A stretch of 43,548 bases of DNA. It comes from a virus. This document shows, piece by piece, positions 26,142 to 36,088 of this stretch (the first letter of the stretch is position 1; every line of letters starts with the position of its first letter). The notes under the pieces were generated by a model that made no database searches, was not told where the DNA came from, and saw only the letters and a program-made list of their open reading frames with translations. The translations under genes and the position numbers were made by a program. The DNA lies in IMG/VR virus record IMGVR_UViG_3300035670_000440, positions 1 to 43,548 of that record; one strand, written 5' to 3'.

Positions 26142-27000
26142 ATCGGTAACGTCTTGTTTGATTTGCCTTATCTTTATAGATTCTCATCCACCAACTACCA
26201 AGCGGTTTAGGTGGTGCGCCTCGTTCTACGTGCCAACCTGATCCTGTAAACTCTTCTTTATATGTTCCTGTTTGTACGTGCATAACGCTTTTGCGTTGTA
26301 TCGTACCATGTGAACTTATACTTTCTTTAGGTGTTTCCATTATCCAAGCTTCGTGGATGTGACCACTTACGAATATATCCGCATTGTCAATGTATGCGTT
26401 ACGTCTGTTGGTTTGGATTACACCTTTGGTAACAACTCCTCCACCACCTGATCCGTGATGATAGTATAGGTTTGTAACAGATGGCTTAACTGTATCTTTA
26501 CCATCTTCAGTTAAGATAGTAGGAACAAAACGTACCCAGCCGTCATACTTACCCAAAGGTATCTTTGTTTGTGCACTCATTCTTTGAAGCACATCTGTTT
26601 CTAAATGTTTAAGAATAGAAGTTTCATGATTGCCATACGTTACGAGCGTCATATTTTGTTTGTAAGGCTCGATCCAATCATTAAAGGTATCAATCACTGA
26701 GTCAATATATGTAGCGTTGTTATGCTCAGGACGAACATCACCTTTCATTCTTCTGCCGTCATATTTACCTTGCATGAGGCAAAACAAATCGCCAAAAACT
26801 AAAACGCCAGCATTGCGTTCGCTGGCTTGTTTTAAATGCTTTTCTAAAAGATCTCTGTCACACTTTGGGTTGTCCCAGTGCCAGTCGGCTGTGAGTAGAA
26901 ACCAAACATCCTTGTCTTTTTGCAAGTCTGGACGTATCGTGATAACCCTGCCATTTTCAGTTTTAGTAACAGGGTGTATACTTACGTTGGCATCAATCAT
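26116..27000 (-). CDS. Calcineurin-like metallophosphoesterase
   Basis: 294 residues with the full metal-site series of the family: D39-x-H41 (TADWHWD), G70-D71 (VFGDLF), G123-N-H-E126 (YGNHETS), H181-H182 (YYHHGSG) and G213-H-x-H216 (VSGHIHEAW). The family hydrolyses phosphomono- or diesters, including nucleic acids and cyclic nucleotides. Phage members often lie in replication or late blocks and their substrates are rarely known. Here the gene sits between lysis-type genes, overlapping the holin candidate by 26 bases. An alternative role is nucleotide signal or host nucleic acid degradation. The start follows an A-rich leader without Shine-Dalgarno. Confidence 0.85.
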   Translation of the reverse strand: MIDANVSIHPVTKTENGRVITIRPDLQKDKDVWFLLTADWHWDNPKCDRDLLEKHLKQASERNAGVLVFGDLFCLMQGKYDGRRMKGDVRPEHNNATYIDSVIDTFNDWIEPYKQNMTLVTYGNHETSILKHLETDVLQRMSAQTKIPLGKYDGWVRFVPTILTEDGKDTVKPSVTNLYYHHGSGGGGVVTKGVIQTNRRNAYIDNADIFVSGHIHEAWIMETPKESISSHGTIQRKSVMHVQTGTYKEEFTGSGWHVERGAPPKPLGSWWMRIYKDKANQTRRYRYEFIRTEQ

Positions 27001-27015
27001 TGTATTTAAATTAGT

Positions 27016-27321
27016 TTATGGTGCAAGCAGTTTTGATATAACGGTATTCATAACGCCACCTCCAACGAGACCAGCGCCAATCCCCCATCCTACCACCGTC
27101 CACTTGATACGGTTAAAGTCCTGTTCTATGTCATTGACCTTATTTTCCGCTTTCTCTAGGCGATATACGATACCTCTGTTGCCATCAAGTTCATTACCTG
27201 TTATGGCATAATATACTTTGTCGAACTTAATGGTAAGAGTTGTAATGCGTTCCTCCAGCAAAACAATCTTTTCTTCAATACCATCAAGTCGCATACGGTC
27301 AGCGTCGTTCATATCGCTCAT
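27016..27321 (-). CDS. XhlA-like coiled-coil protein with C-terminal membrane anchor
   Basis: 101 residues: a helical coiled-coil region about 1-72 (GIEEKIVLLEERITTLTIKF, then RLEKAENKVNDIEQDFNRIK) followed by one glycine-rich membrane helix about 74-91 (WTVVGWGIGAGLVGGGVM). This is the layout of haemolysin XhlA-like proteins, which accompany phage holins and endolysins. It lies between the M15 peptidase and the phosphoesterase, so it probably belongs to the lysis group. A tail or envelope-spanning (spanin-like) part is less likely because there is no N-terminal signal or lipobox. Confidence 0.6.
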   Translation of the reverse strand: MSDMNDADRMRLDGIEEKIVLLEERITTLTIKFDKVYYAITGNELDGNRGIVYRLEKAENKVNDIEQDFNRIKWTVVGWGIGAGLVGGGVMNTVISKLLAP

Positions 27322-27342
27322 TTCTTCTATATTGTTTAGTTG

Positions 27343-27750
27343 TTACCAAGTTCTTTTTCTGCCCACATCTACGTGAGTAAAACTATTATATGCTTTTATA
27401 CCACCAAAACCCATGTCGTTTGCTATAGAAGCAATTTCCATTGGGGTAACTCCTTTAACAACAATATCGAAAGCCATTCCCTTTACGTGTAAACTTTCAC
27501 TAGCTCCACCTATAACCTTATTGTGGTTTTCAGATCTATAGCAGCTATTAACATGTACTGGCTTACCTATGTGATCTCGAATAGCTTGTAGCCCAAGTAT
27601 AAGAGCGGGATGAAGCAAAACGATATTTGATCCATCTTTACTTGCAAGTTCACCAAGAGTAAAGTTACGTGATACCTTGTAACCACGTCCTAACTTCTCA
27701 ATGTCAAACTCTAATGCGTCTTCGGAATTTTGATTTCTAAAAGCGTTCAT
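27343..27750 (-). CDS. M15-family peptidase (peptidoglycan endopeptidase)
   Basis: 135 residues, matching the M15_3 family in size. Zinc ligands are visible as H88 and D95 in ESLHVKGMAFD and H126 in FTHVDVG. The upstream VNSCYRSENHNKVIGG with R72 is the usual substrate-side strand-turn. The family cuts peptide cross-links or stems in peptidoglycan. It is the first gene of the lysis group in transcription order and the second cell wall enzyme besides the GH108-like muramidase. No signal peptide is present. Confidence 0.85.
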   Translation of the reverse strand: MNAFRNQNSEDALEFDIEKLGRGYKVSRNFTLGELASKDGSNIVLLHPALILGLQAIRDHIGKPVHVNSCYRSENHNKVIGGASESLHVKGMAFDIVVKGVTPMEIASIANDMGFGGIKAYNSFTHVDVGRKRTW

Positions 27751-27824
27751 AATCCAAAACTATTTAATAGATTGAGAATATCTTAAATAAAGTGTATGCG
27801 ATGTTGGCTGTTATGTCAACACTA

Positions 27825-28970
27825 TTAGGATGGCATTCCTATCCATCCATATTTGTGCATATCGGCAATCTTTTCAAGCACATAACCATACTTTTTGCCA
27901 ACAGATTTCATTCCATACATAATGCTGTAGGATGTAGATATAAAGTCCTGATTTTCTGACTTTAATCCAGTTTCAATACCGTTAAGATAGTCTTTAAAAG
28001 TTCTGCATACAGACCCATAACCAGATATAGTTTCTGGAAATACTCCAAAATCACTAGTAACAGGATATGCTCCACACATAGCACCTTCGATAATAGCTCC
28101 ACCAAAAGGTTCAAAGTACTGAGTAGCTAATACCATAACTTTTGCTTTCTGTAGAAACTTTACACGCTCAGTACCTTTTAGTGCTCCTACACATGATAAG
28201 TTTTTATGCTTAACAAGAAGGTTTTTAACGTATTCTGGATGACCTTGACCTGCCATAATAAATGGAACATCAAAATGATCGGATAGCATACCAAAGATTT
28301 GGCATCCTTTCTGATCGTAGATACGACCCATGTAGGCTACGTACTGTTTTTCTACATTAGGATCATACGTCCAGTAAGTTTCGTCAAAGTGATTTGGCAC
28401 AACAAAGTCACCGTACTGAGGCATTTGGTTTTTCTTACCAGTAACTTGATCTAACCAAGCTTTACTTTCAAATATACGGTAAGGTGCAAACGTGTCTGGA
28501 TAACCAATACCAGGTTCTACGTGAATAGCTTTAGGATATAGGTTGCCTAGTTCTTTGTGAGGCCAACCAAAATGATGAAGGTAAATATCGTTATTATTTG
28601 CCCCCATATTTTCAATAGCTTTTAAAAGCTTTGCATGAAATTCTATAAATAAAGACGTACCAGTATTAGCTAGGTCACCTTCAAAAACGCCAGTAGTGTT
28701 AAGCTCTTGAGTAGCTATGTAACGAAGCTCTTTTAACCTTTCTGAGGTAATGAGCTGGATAAGCTCAATATTCGGCTCACACTTTTTCTTATCTAGTGGA
28801 CCATATATAGGATCAAAAACCCCAGAATGGTAATGGATAACTTTATATCCAAGTGAAGCTAACATAGGCACAAGCCTACGAGTTTTCTGGGTATAAGCAC
28901 AATGACTATGCTTGTCAGTACCCTCAGTATGAAACAATCCTATAGAGTGGATTACTCTGCTAGAAAGCAT
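27825..28970 (-). CDS. GT-B-fold glycosyltransferase (GT4-like)
   Basis: 381 residues. The C-terminal half has GT4 features: YVAYMGRIYDQKGCQIF at 210-225 (start of the nucleotide-sugar domain), VPFIMAGQGHPEYV near 235-248, and an E-x7-E motif at E287 and E295 (FEPFGGAIIEGAMCG). The N-terminus binds the acceptor (GLFHTEGTDKHSHCAYTQKTRR). Donor and acceptor cannot be told. It lies in the late block between the fibre/accessory genes and lysis genes, so it may glycosylate virion fibres, such as the threonine-rich collagen-like protein, or alter the host surface. It has no membrane segment. The only carbohydrate enzyme in the window. Confidence 0.85.
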   Translation of the reverse strand: MLSSRVIHSIGLFHTEGTDKHSHCAYTQKTRRLVPMLASLGYKVIHYHSGVFDPIYGPLDKKKCEPNIELIQLITSERLKELRYIATQELNTTGVFEGDLANTGTSLFIEFHAKLLKAIENMGANNNDIYLHHFGWPHKELGNLYPKAIHVEPGIGYPDTFAPYRIFESKAWLDQVTGKKNQMPQYGDFVVPNHFDETYWTYDPNVEKQYVAYMGRIYDQKGCQIFGMLSDHFDVPFIMAGQGHPEYVKNLLVKHKNLSCVGALKGTERVKFLQKAKVMVLATQYFEPFGGAIIEGAMCGAYPVTSDFGVFPETISGYGSVCRTFKDYLNGIETGLKSENQDFISTSYSIMYGMKSVGKKYGYVLEKIADMHKYGWIGMPS

Positions 28971-29017
28971 ATATAATTGGTTTATGCTTAATTGCAGACT
29001 AAGCTATACAATAATTT

Positions 29018-29335
29018 TTAATTATCAAAAGTTATTTTTTCAAACACAACCTGAGGATTGTATGTAGCAAGGTGTGCAATGGCATAGTTTTCTATGCTAT
29101 CAATAAGCTTATCGTACTCATTTGCACCTATCCCACCAGCTACTTCTGTGTTAGACATTTGTGGCAGGTAGAACCTGTATACTTCGTTAATAAGTTCTTG
29201 TGTCTTATAGACTACTACTTCTACAAGCATAGATCCTGGAGTAGAAAGATATGGCTTAAAAAACATGTAGTTAGTGCCATCAATAAGAATAGAAGAATCC
29301 TGTCTCGTCTTTAGTAAACCAGTAGATTTTATCAT
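29018..29335 (-). CDS. Hypothetical late protein (105 aa)
   Basis: 105 residues, MIKSTGLLKTRQDSSILIDG... to ...FEKITFDN. The N-terminal half is beta-rich (SILIDGTNYMFFKPY, MLVEVVVYKTQELI), the second half helical. It starts one base after the stop of the 40-aa gene at 29337. It lies among small accessory virion-type genes and is probably structural. The family is not recognised. Confidence 0.6.
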   Translation of the reverse strand: MIKSTGLLKTRQDSSILIDGTNYMFFKPYLSTPGSMLVEVVVYKTQELINEVYRFYLPQMSNTEVAGGIGANEYDKLIDSIENYAIAHLATYNPQVVFEKITFDN

Positions 29336-29336
29336 C

Positions 29337-29459
29337 TTATTTTTTTTTACGTGATTGCATTTTAGGCACGCAGTTTGGAACTTGTTTACCAGATTTGTTC
29401 TTCATACCTATCATTGAGTATCCTTTCCAACAAGGATTTTTTTTCATTGATTTAGCCAT
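29337..29459 (-). CDS. Small Lys/Cys-containing phage protein (40 aa)
   Basis: A 40-residue product starting MAKSMKKNPCWKGYSMIGMK and ending VPNCVPKMQSRKKK. The frame is open further upstream, but the ATG at 29459 directly follows the preceding stop (TAATATG). The NPCWKGY...GMK...VPNCVP pattern recurs in small proteins of many aquatic phages, often near structural genes. Two cysteines and many lysines suggest a DNA- or metal-binding or minor virion role. Function unknown. Confidence 0.65.
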   Translation of the reverse strand: MAKSMKKNPCWKGYSMIGMKNKSGKQVPNCVPKMQSRKKK

Positions 29460-29460
29460 A

Positions 29461-29718
29461 TTAACACTTCCATCTTTTTCTTGCAGCTTTACCACGTTCA
29501 CCTGTCCATCCAGCTGATCTAGCACAAAAAGACTTCTTACGTGCAGCATCTTCCTTAGTTTTAGGATTAGGTGCAGGTGGTTTTAAATTGCTGTTGTTTT
29601 TACGGTTATACTCGGCACGACCTTTGGCAGTCATACCAGCACCTTCTTTAACGGAAAGAAAGTTTCTGTCTTTGCCTTTTGTTGTACGTGCTATAGGTAC
29701 GTGTGTGCGCTTTGCCAT
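29461..29718 (-). CDS. Basic DUF6321-like protein (85 aa)
   Basis: 85 residues, very basic. The features LSVKEGAGMTAKGRAEYNRKN and the C-terminus KKSFCARSAGWTGERGKAARKRWKC are hallmarks of a small family common in marine and freshwater phages, which I recall as DUF6321. The ATG shares one base with the upstream stop (TAATG). Function is unknown; the charge suggests DNA binding. It is one of three small basic proteins encoded in a row here. Confidence 0.75.
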   Translation of the reverse strand: MAKRTHVPIARTTKGKDRNFLSVKEGAGMTAKGRAEYNRKNNSNLKPPAPNPKTKEDAARKKSFCARSAGWTGERGKAARKRWKC

Positions 29719-29894
29719 TATTTTTTCATTTTACGAAGTGTCTGAGCTAGTCTAGCTCGTTGACCAAGTTTACCAGGAGCTTTAGCAGCTTTAGCTAGAG
29801 TAGCAGCAGGTATAGTTTCACCCTTCTTAATACCTAGCTGTTTGCGTAAAGCACCAGGTTTTTTAATTGCGCCTTTAATCCAGTTTTTATTCAT
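29718..29894 (-). CDS. Small basic phage protein (58 aa, KNWI-GA type)
   Basis: 58 residues starting MNKNWIKGAIKKPGALRKQL and ending RARLAQTLRKMKK. Its ATG overlaps the preceding stop by eight bases and its stop overlaps the next start by one base. The pattern KNWI-x-GA-x-KKPGALRK-x-LGIKKGE-x-IP-x-x-L-x-KAAK recurs in small proteins of marine phages near structural genes. Highly basic and probably helical. Too short for a default ORF cut-off but well supported by overlaps and the family pattern. Confidence 0.8.
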   Translation of the reverse strand: MNKNWIKGAIKKPGALRKQLGIKKGETIPAATLAKAAKAPGKLGQRARLAQTLRKMKK

Positions 29895-30279
29895 TTGATA
29901 TGTTTATTTGAAAGTTTTCTAAAATAGTTTCCACCCATTCCTTATTTTCTTCATTCCAATGATAGATTTTTTCGTCACTAGGATAAGGTATTGGTGCTTC
30001 CCAATCCCAGTTAGCATTAAGATTCCATGATGGATAAGGTTTTTGTGGATAAAATACTTGATTCGTTTCATCCCACGTATAACCTATACCAGCATAATGC
30101 CCTCTAAACTTTCTATTGTAGCTTGTTTGAATCCATGTACCATCTAAATTAAGTACATCACGAATAAACGCCTGACCCAATGGCTCTGAATTTACTGGAG
30201 CTGGATCAGGTGCATCACTATCACTAATAACAACAATTTCTTTTACTATTGTGTTTTCTACTCTTGCAAAATGTGCCAT
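29887..30279 (-). CDS. Small virion-associated protein of aquatic phage type (130 aa)
   Basis: 130 residues. MAHFARVENTIVKEIVVISD, WIQTSYNRKFRGHYAGIGYTWDE, FYPQKPYPSWNLN and IYHWNEENKEWV form a pattern found in many cyanophage and other aquatic phage proteins, where it usually lies near tail or fibre genes. It is aromatic- and proline-rich with short strands, likely a small beta structure on a fibre or baseplate. Function is not established. It lies between the glycine-rich adhesin and the three basic small genes. Confidence 0.75.
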   Translation of the reverse strand: MAHFARVENTIVKEIVVISDSDAPDPAPVNSEPLGQAFIRDVLNLDGTWIQTSYNRKFRGHYAGIGYTWDETNQVFYPQKPYPSWNLNANWDWEAPIPYPSDEKIYHWNEENKEWVETILENFQINISNE

Positions 30280-30297
30280 AGTATTTTATGTATTGAT

Positions 30298-31181
30298 TTA
30301 AATTTTATATCGTACAATTACAATACCAGAACCACCCGAACCACTCCATCTACCAGAACCACCACCACTACCAGTATTTACAGCTCCACTACCAGCTACA
30401 ACAGCTGATTGAACAAACGATCCATTTCCACCTCCACCAGCACCACCAGAACCAACACCATAGTTATAATATCCACCGCCACCACCACCTCCAGCTCTTC
30501 TTGTAAATACATTGGTTATACCATTCAAAATACCCTCTCCACCATTACCAGAATATTCAGTACCGCCATCACCACCAAAATAATTTGAACCACCACCGCC
30601 AGCAGCTGATAACCAATTTCTATAAAAATTACCACCAACATTACCCTGACCAGCAACAGCGCTTCCACCATATCTATTTCCACTATTTACCGTTCCAGCA
30701 CCACCACCAGATCCACCAGGTAAACCATCACCAGTGCCACTATTATAATAGTCTCCCCTACCGCCTCCACCTCCACCTACAGCTATAATACTACCCAAAC
30801 TTGACTGAGCACCAGTACCACCAGCATAACCATTATTACCACTTGCAATTCCAGCACCTCCAGCACCTACAACAACTGAAACGGAGCTAGTTAAATTTAT
30901 TGTACCAGTAACGTGAGCACCAGCACCACCGCCACCACCAGAAAAAACACTATCTCCACCTCCACCGCCACCTCCACCACCAATAATAAGATATTCTAAA
31001 TCTCTAATATTACTATATTCGGGTTTTAGTGTAAGAGTACCGCTTACTGTAAATACATGTAAATAATATGTTCCTACAATAATAGTGCTTTCCGTACCGC
31101 CTGTTGCTGCAACACCAGCACCAGCAATACCGCCCTCTTTTTTTGCTCCTACAGCAGAGAAAAATAATTGATGTATTGTCA

Positions 31182-31182
<1 letters not shown>
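30298..31182 (-). CDS. Glycine-rich adhesin-like protein (294 aa)
   Basis: 294 residues. After about 60 ordinary residues, LEYLIIGGGGGGGGG introduces long poly-glycine segments separated by short motifs (VVVGAGGAGIASGNNG, IIAVGGGGGGRGDY), ending GGSGIVIVRYKI. This is the layout of glycine-rich phage tip adhesins, whose runs may form packed polyglycine-II helices, as in T-even gp38-type adhesins. It follows the collagen-like fibre gene with a one-base overlap, so it probably caps or works with that fibre as a receptor-binding part. The glycine codons are GGT/GGA-rich, which gives apparent antisense ORFs. Confidence 0.75.
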
Positions 31183-33076
<1,894 letters not shown>

Positions 33077-33080
<4 letters not shown>

Positions 33081-33472
33081 AAGGCTGGAGTGGTTTGTCC
33101 TGATACGTCTATTTCACCTTTTAAAAATGTAAAAGAATTTCCGTTGGGATATTTTACTTGTATATCCATATAAACTTTTTTTACTGGAAAAGCATTTGTA
33201 ACAGTATCTAAAAATACAAATTCAAAATAATCATTAGTAGCATCGCCATTAGCAATAACAACACCACCATCAACAGTGTTTACATTAGCTAGTAATGTAG
33301 ATATTTTATTCATTTTTGATCTAATAGACACATCAATACGACAACCAGTTAAGTCTACTGAGGATGTTACATCTGTTGCAGGATTGTATTCTGTTACAAA
33401 AAAGCCATCACGAAACGTGTCTCCTTGAACGATAAGATACTCTATCTCTGGAGGTGTAAAATCAGTAGTCAT
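33077..33472 (-). CDS. Fibre/baseplate adaptor-like protein with Ig-like pattern (131 aa)
   Basis: 131 residues, overlapping the fibre gene by four bases. The N-terminus [17 protein letters not shown], then [18 protein letters not shown] and [24 protein letters not shown], matches the short beta-sandwich type seen ahead of fibre genes and in baseplate upper protein N-termini. A structural role, joining the collagen-like fibre to the tail, is likely from position. It is not a confirmed family match. Confidence 0.6.
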
Positions 33473-34076
33473 AAAATTTTATATTATATGATCCAGAGCG
33501 ACCACGCTCATTCTTTTGTTTAAGACCTTCACGAATATAATGTTCGTATTGACCTGCATATACTTGATACATTGCAGCATTAGCAGTTACTTCAGCTGCA
33601 AACATTTTAGTTTTGTATAGCACTCCCATACGAAGATATTCTGGAATAGGTATTTTGTCAGTGTCTTTTGCTATAGGTATTGGCAGTGTATCTGCAACAA
33701 TTTCTAGTGTAGATCCAGTAATATCGTAGGTGACAACATCGTTGCCACTTTTTTTGAATATACTTATTGTTTGACCATCAGTATTGTATACCCACTCTTC
33801 AAGCATAACTTCTGCTCTTTCGTGAGGTATTTCGTTACCATTTAGGTATACACGATCTACTTCTACTCTGTAGTCAGCAAAGTCTTCGTTAGAGCGCATG
33901 TAAGCAAATTCGTATAATTCACTACCATCAGTAGTTTGACTAAGTACAATTTTGGGAGTTATACGTGTCCTATTGCAATAGTCTAGTACTGCATTAGACA
34001 AGTAAATAATAGCTTCCCTTCCAGATACCTGAGGAAACTCTTTTTCTACTAAATCTAGAATTTGTCTAGTTGTCAT
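33462..34076 (-). CDS. Head-tail adaptor (gp4-like)
   Basis: 204 residues, overlapping both neighbours (one base with the gene at 34076, 11 with that at 33472). The N-terminus MTTRQILDLVEKEFPQVSGREAIIYLSNAVLDYCNRT is a helical adaptor pattern, followed by a strand-rich insert (VDRVYLNGNEIPH, GQTISIFKKSGND) and C-terminal helices (YLRMGVLYKTKMFAAEV). This fits the ring of adaptor proteins bound under a P22-like portal. Assignment is by position and fold pattern. Confidence 0.65.
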   Translation of the reverse strand: MTTRQILDLVEKEFPQVSGREAIIYLSNAVLDYCNRTRITPKIVLSQTTDGSELYEFAYMRSNEDFADYRVEVDRVYLNGNEIPHERAEVMLEEWVYNTDGQTISIFKKSGNDVVTYDITGSTLEIVADTLPIPIAKDTDKIPIPEYLRMGVLYKTKMFAAEVTANAAMYQVYAGQYEHYIREGLKQKNERGRSGSYNIKFYDY

Positions 34077-35626
34077 TATGCGTTTCCAGTTACTGGTGTA
34101 TATCTTTTAAACATGTATTTTTGAACTGCTTCATTGTACTGTAATAGTAACGAAGATAGTTCAGCTTGCATAGCGGATAGCCTATTTAATTTAAGCTGGT
34201 ATTCTTGTACAGCTGCTTGCATTTGATTGATCGTATTGTTTTTAGATACGTCAGTGTCTTGAGCAGCTTGTTGAACAAGTCGTTGCTGAGTAAGTTCTGC
34301 TTGTTGCAAACTTCTTTGTATACTTGCCTGGTATGCAGATAAATCAACCTGATACTGGTTCATAGCATTTTGCATTTTGCTATTAAACTCAGCAATTAAC
34401 ACTTGGTTTCTTTCTGCAATAACATTAGCTTCAGTTGCGTATGCGTTAACAGAAGCAGTATAAATTTGTGTTTTGGATTGTATGTTAGCAGTTTGTCTTG
34501 CTATTTCTGAGTTTACAATCTGAACATAACGTTCAACATTAGTTTGATAACGTCTTAATTGTGCAGAAAACTCTTCTACCGTAGCTTCAAAAGCTTTTAG
34601 CTTGTTAAATTGTTCAATTTGATCTTTATTCTGAGCGTCAGCTATTTTTTGTTGCAAGTTAATTCTTGCTTGTTCAATAAGCTTATTGACGTTTTCTCTA
34701 AATACTTGATACTCAGCATTAAACTCTTGTAGCTCTTCGTTGACTTTTATTTGCCAATCTTGCTGCTCTCTATCTATTTTAGCAGCATACGTTTGAGCTA
34801 CCTCTATATCATCTGCAGCTGCTTTTGCATCAAAGTTTGTATATGTTGGAGGCGTAGTTACCTTTGTAAATAAAGGCGCAGCTGGAAAAGCGCCAATACT
34901 TTCAGCAGCAATGCCAACAGAAGTAGCTTGCTGAAATAATATGTTTGTTGTAGCTGATAATTCAGATGGTATAGAAACTTCAGCAGGAACTGTAATATCT
35001 GTAAATACAGGTGCTGTTGGAACAACTCCAGAAAATACAGAAAGCGTAGGTGCTGTTACTGGACCGTATGTTAATGGTGATGGCAAAGCATCAATAACCG
35101 TGCTAGATATAAGTGCACTTACTGCATTGTTATAAGACACGGTTATAGACAGTGTATAAGCTTGAATCTGTACTGTTTTGTTTGCTACGCTAGCAAATAG
35201 TATTACAGCATGCTCTAACTGTGTAGGAAAGTTTTCTATCGTAATATTACTGTGACTTACGCTATACAATGGCAACATCCATACTTGACCACCATTTGGA
35301 AATACTTTTAGGTTTTTACCTACAAGAGAATAAACTGGTGTTTTTTCTGAGGGATAGTATAAAGAATCACGTCTTGTTAAACCATAAGCTTGATTAACAT
35401 CTACTTTTCGTGCCGTATAACCATCTTTTGTTACGGAGTATATAATACCATCAGTAATAATAGTTCCAGCTTCTAGAACATTTGTAGCAGATATATAGCG
35501 TACAAGTTCATCATCTGGTATAAGATTAGACAATATTCTAGCGCCAGCAGTAAGCCAGTTAGATAAAATAATGTCATCAGGGACAGTGCCCGAAAGTTGT
35601 TCTACTCGTGCTTTAAATGTTGCCAT
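34076..35626 (-). CDS. Virion structural protein with long coiled coil (516 aa)
   Basis: 516 residues. The N-terminal 170 residues are mixed alpha/beta with an adaptor-like start (MATFKARVEQLSGTVPDDIILSNWL) and EHAVILFASVANKTVQIQAY. A threonine/proline-rich linker (PAPVFTDITVPAEV-like text, about 185-245) leads to a glutamine-rich coiled coil from about 255 to 500 (EFNAEYQVFRENVNKLIEQAR, LQYNEAVQKYMFKRYTP). It may be a neck or head-filling protein that spans the connector. The family is not recognised. It is the first gene after the minus-strand terminator at 35636-35671. Confidence 0.65.
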   Translation of the reverse strand: MATFKARVEQLSGTVPDDIILSNWLTAGARILSNLIPDDELVRYISATNVLEAGTIITDGIIYSVTKDGYTARKVDVNQAYGLTRRDSLYYPSEKTPVYSLVGKNLKVFPNGGQVWMLPLYSVSHSNITIENFPTQLEHAVILFASVANKTVQIQAYTLSITVSYNNAVSALISSTVIDALPSPLTYGPVTAPTLSVFSGVVPTAPVFTDITVPAEVSIPSELSATTNILFQQATSVGIAAESIGAFPAAPLFTKVTTPPTYTNFDAKAAADDIEVAQTYAAKIDREQQDWQIKVNEELQEFNAEYQVFRENVNKLIEQARINLQQKIADAQNKDQIEQFNKLKAFEATVEEFSAQLRRYQTNVERYVQIVNSEIARQTANIQSKTQIYTASVNAYATEANVIAERNQVLIAEFNSKMQNAMNQYQVDLSAYQASIQRSLQQAELTQQRLVQQAAQDTDVSKNNTINQMQAAVQEYQLKLNRLSAMQAELSSLLLQYNEAVQKYMFKRYTPVTGNA

Positions 35627-35635
35627 AGTGGGTAA

Positions 35636-35671
35636 ATAAAAAGAAAGCCGACAACCTTATGGAAGTCGGCT
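35636..35671 (-). terminator. Minus-strand terminator after capsid/decoration genes
   Basis: On the minus strand AGCCGAC and GTCGGCT (35665-35671 with 35646-35652) form a 7-bp GC-rich stem with a 12-base loop, followed by TTCTTTTTATTT. It lies in the 67-base gap between the decoration gene and the 516-aa gene. Partial read-through would give more capsid and decoration mRNA than downstream tail mRNA. Confidence 0.75.
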
Positions 35672-35693
35672 CTCATTAATCATAGCTGTACGC

Positions 35694-36077
35694 TTAACCT
35701 TTGTAACGATAAGCGAACAAAATTTTAAAGCGGCCAGCAGTGCCAGCAGCCAAACTTCCACCGTTAAATTGAAAACGGTAGTAAGGTGCTTCCTTACCTA
35801 CAAGGTTAGGATAGTATACAAGAGTACCTGCAGTGTGTACTACATCACTGTCAAGAGTTGCGATGTCAACCCAGTTTGTGCCATCTAAACTACCTTGAAG
35901 TGTAAGAGTAGCAGCAACATCGTTAAACGCTACAGTTTTTACAAGCTGAACAACAGGAGTTTGATCTCCGATTGTAAGTGTAAAAGCGTCAGTGTTTGTA
36001 GGTGTTGCAGCTGTTGCAAGAACAGGTGTTTCAGCAATGGTAAACTTGCCTAGAAGAGATTTAGTTGTTATAGCCAT
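35694..36077 (-). CDS. Head decoration / fibre-like protein (127 aa)
   Basis: 127 residues with the best ribosome site of the block (AAGGAGAACAAAAATG), suiting high expression. It is a beta-sandwich type: TDAFTLTIGDQTPVVQLV, AATLTLQGSLDGTNWVDIATL, YYRFQFNGGS. The motif L-x-x-S-x-D-G-x-N-W is typical of surface beta domains on capsids. It directly follows the major capsid gene by 11 bases and precedes a terminator, which favours an abundant capsid decoration or cement protein. Confidence 0.7.
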   Translation of the reverse strand: MAITTKSLLGKFTIAETPVLATAATPTNTDAFTLTIGDQTPVVQLVKTVAFNDVAATLTLQGSLDGTNWVDIATLDSDVVHTAGTLVYYPNLVGKEAPYYRFQFNGGSLAAGTAGRFKILFAYRYKG

Positions 36078-36088
36078 TTTTGTTCTCC

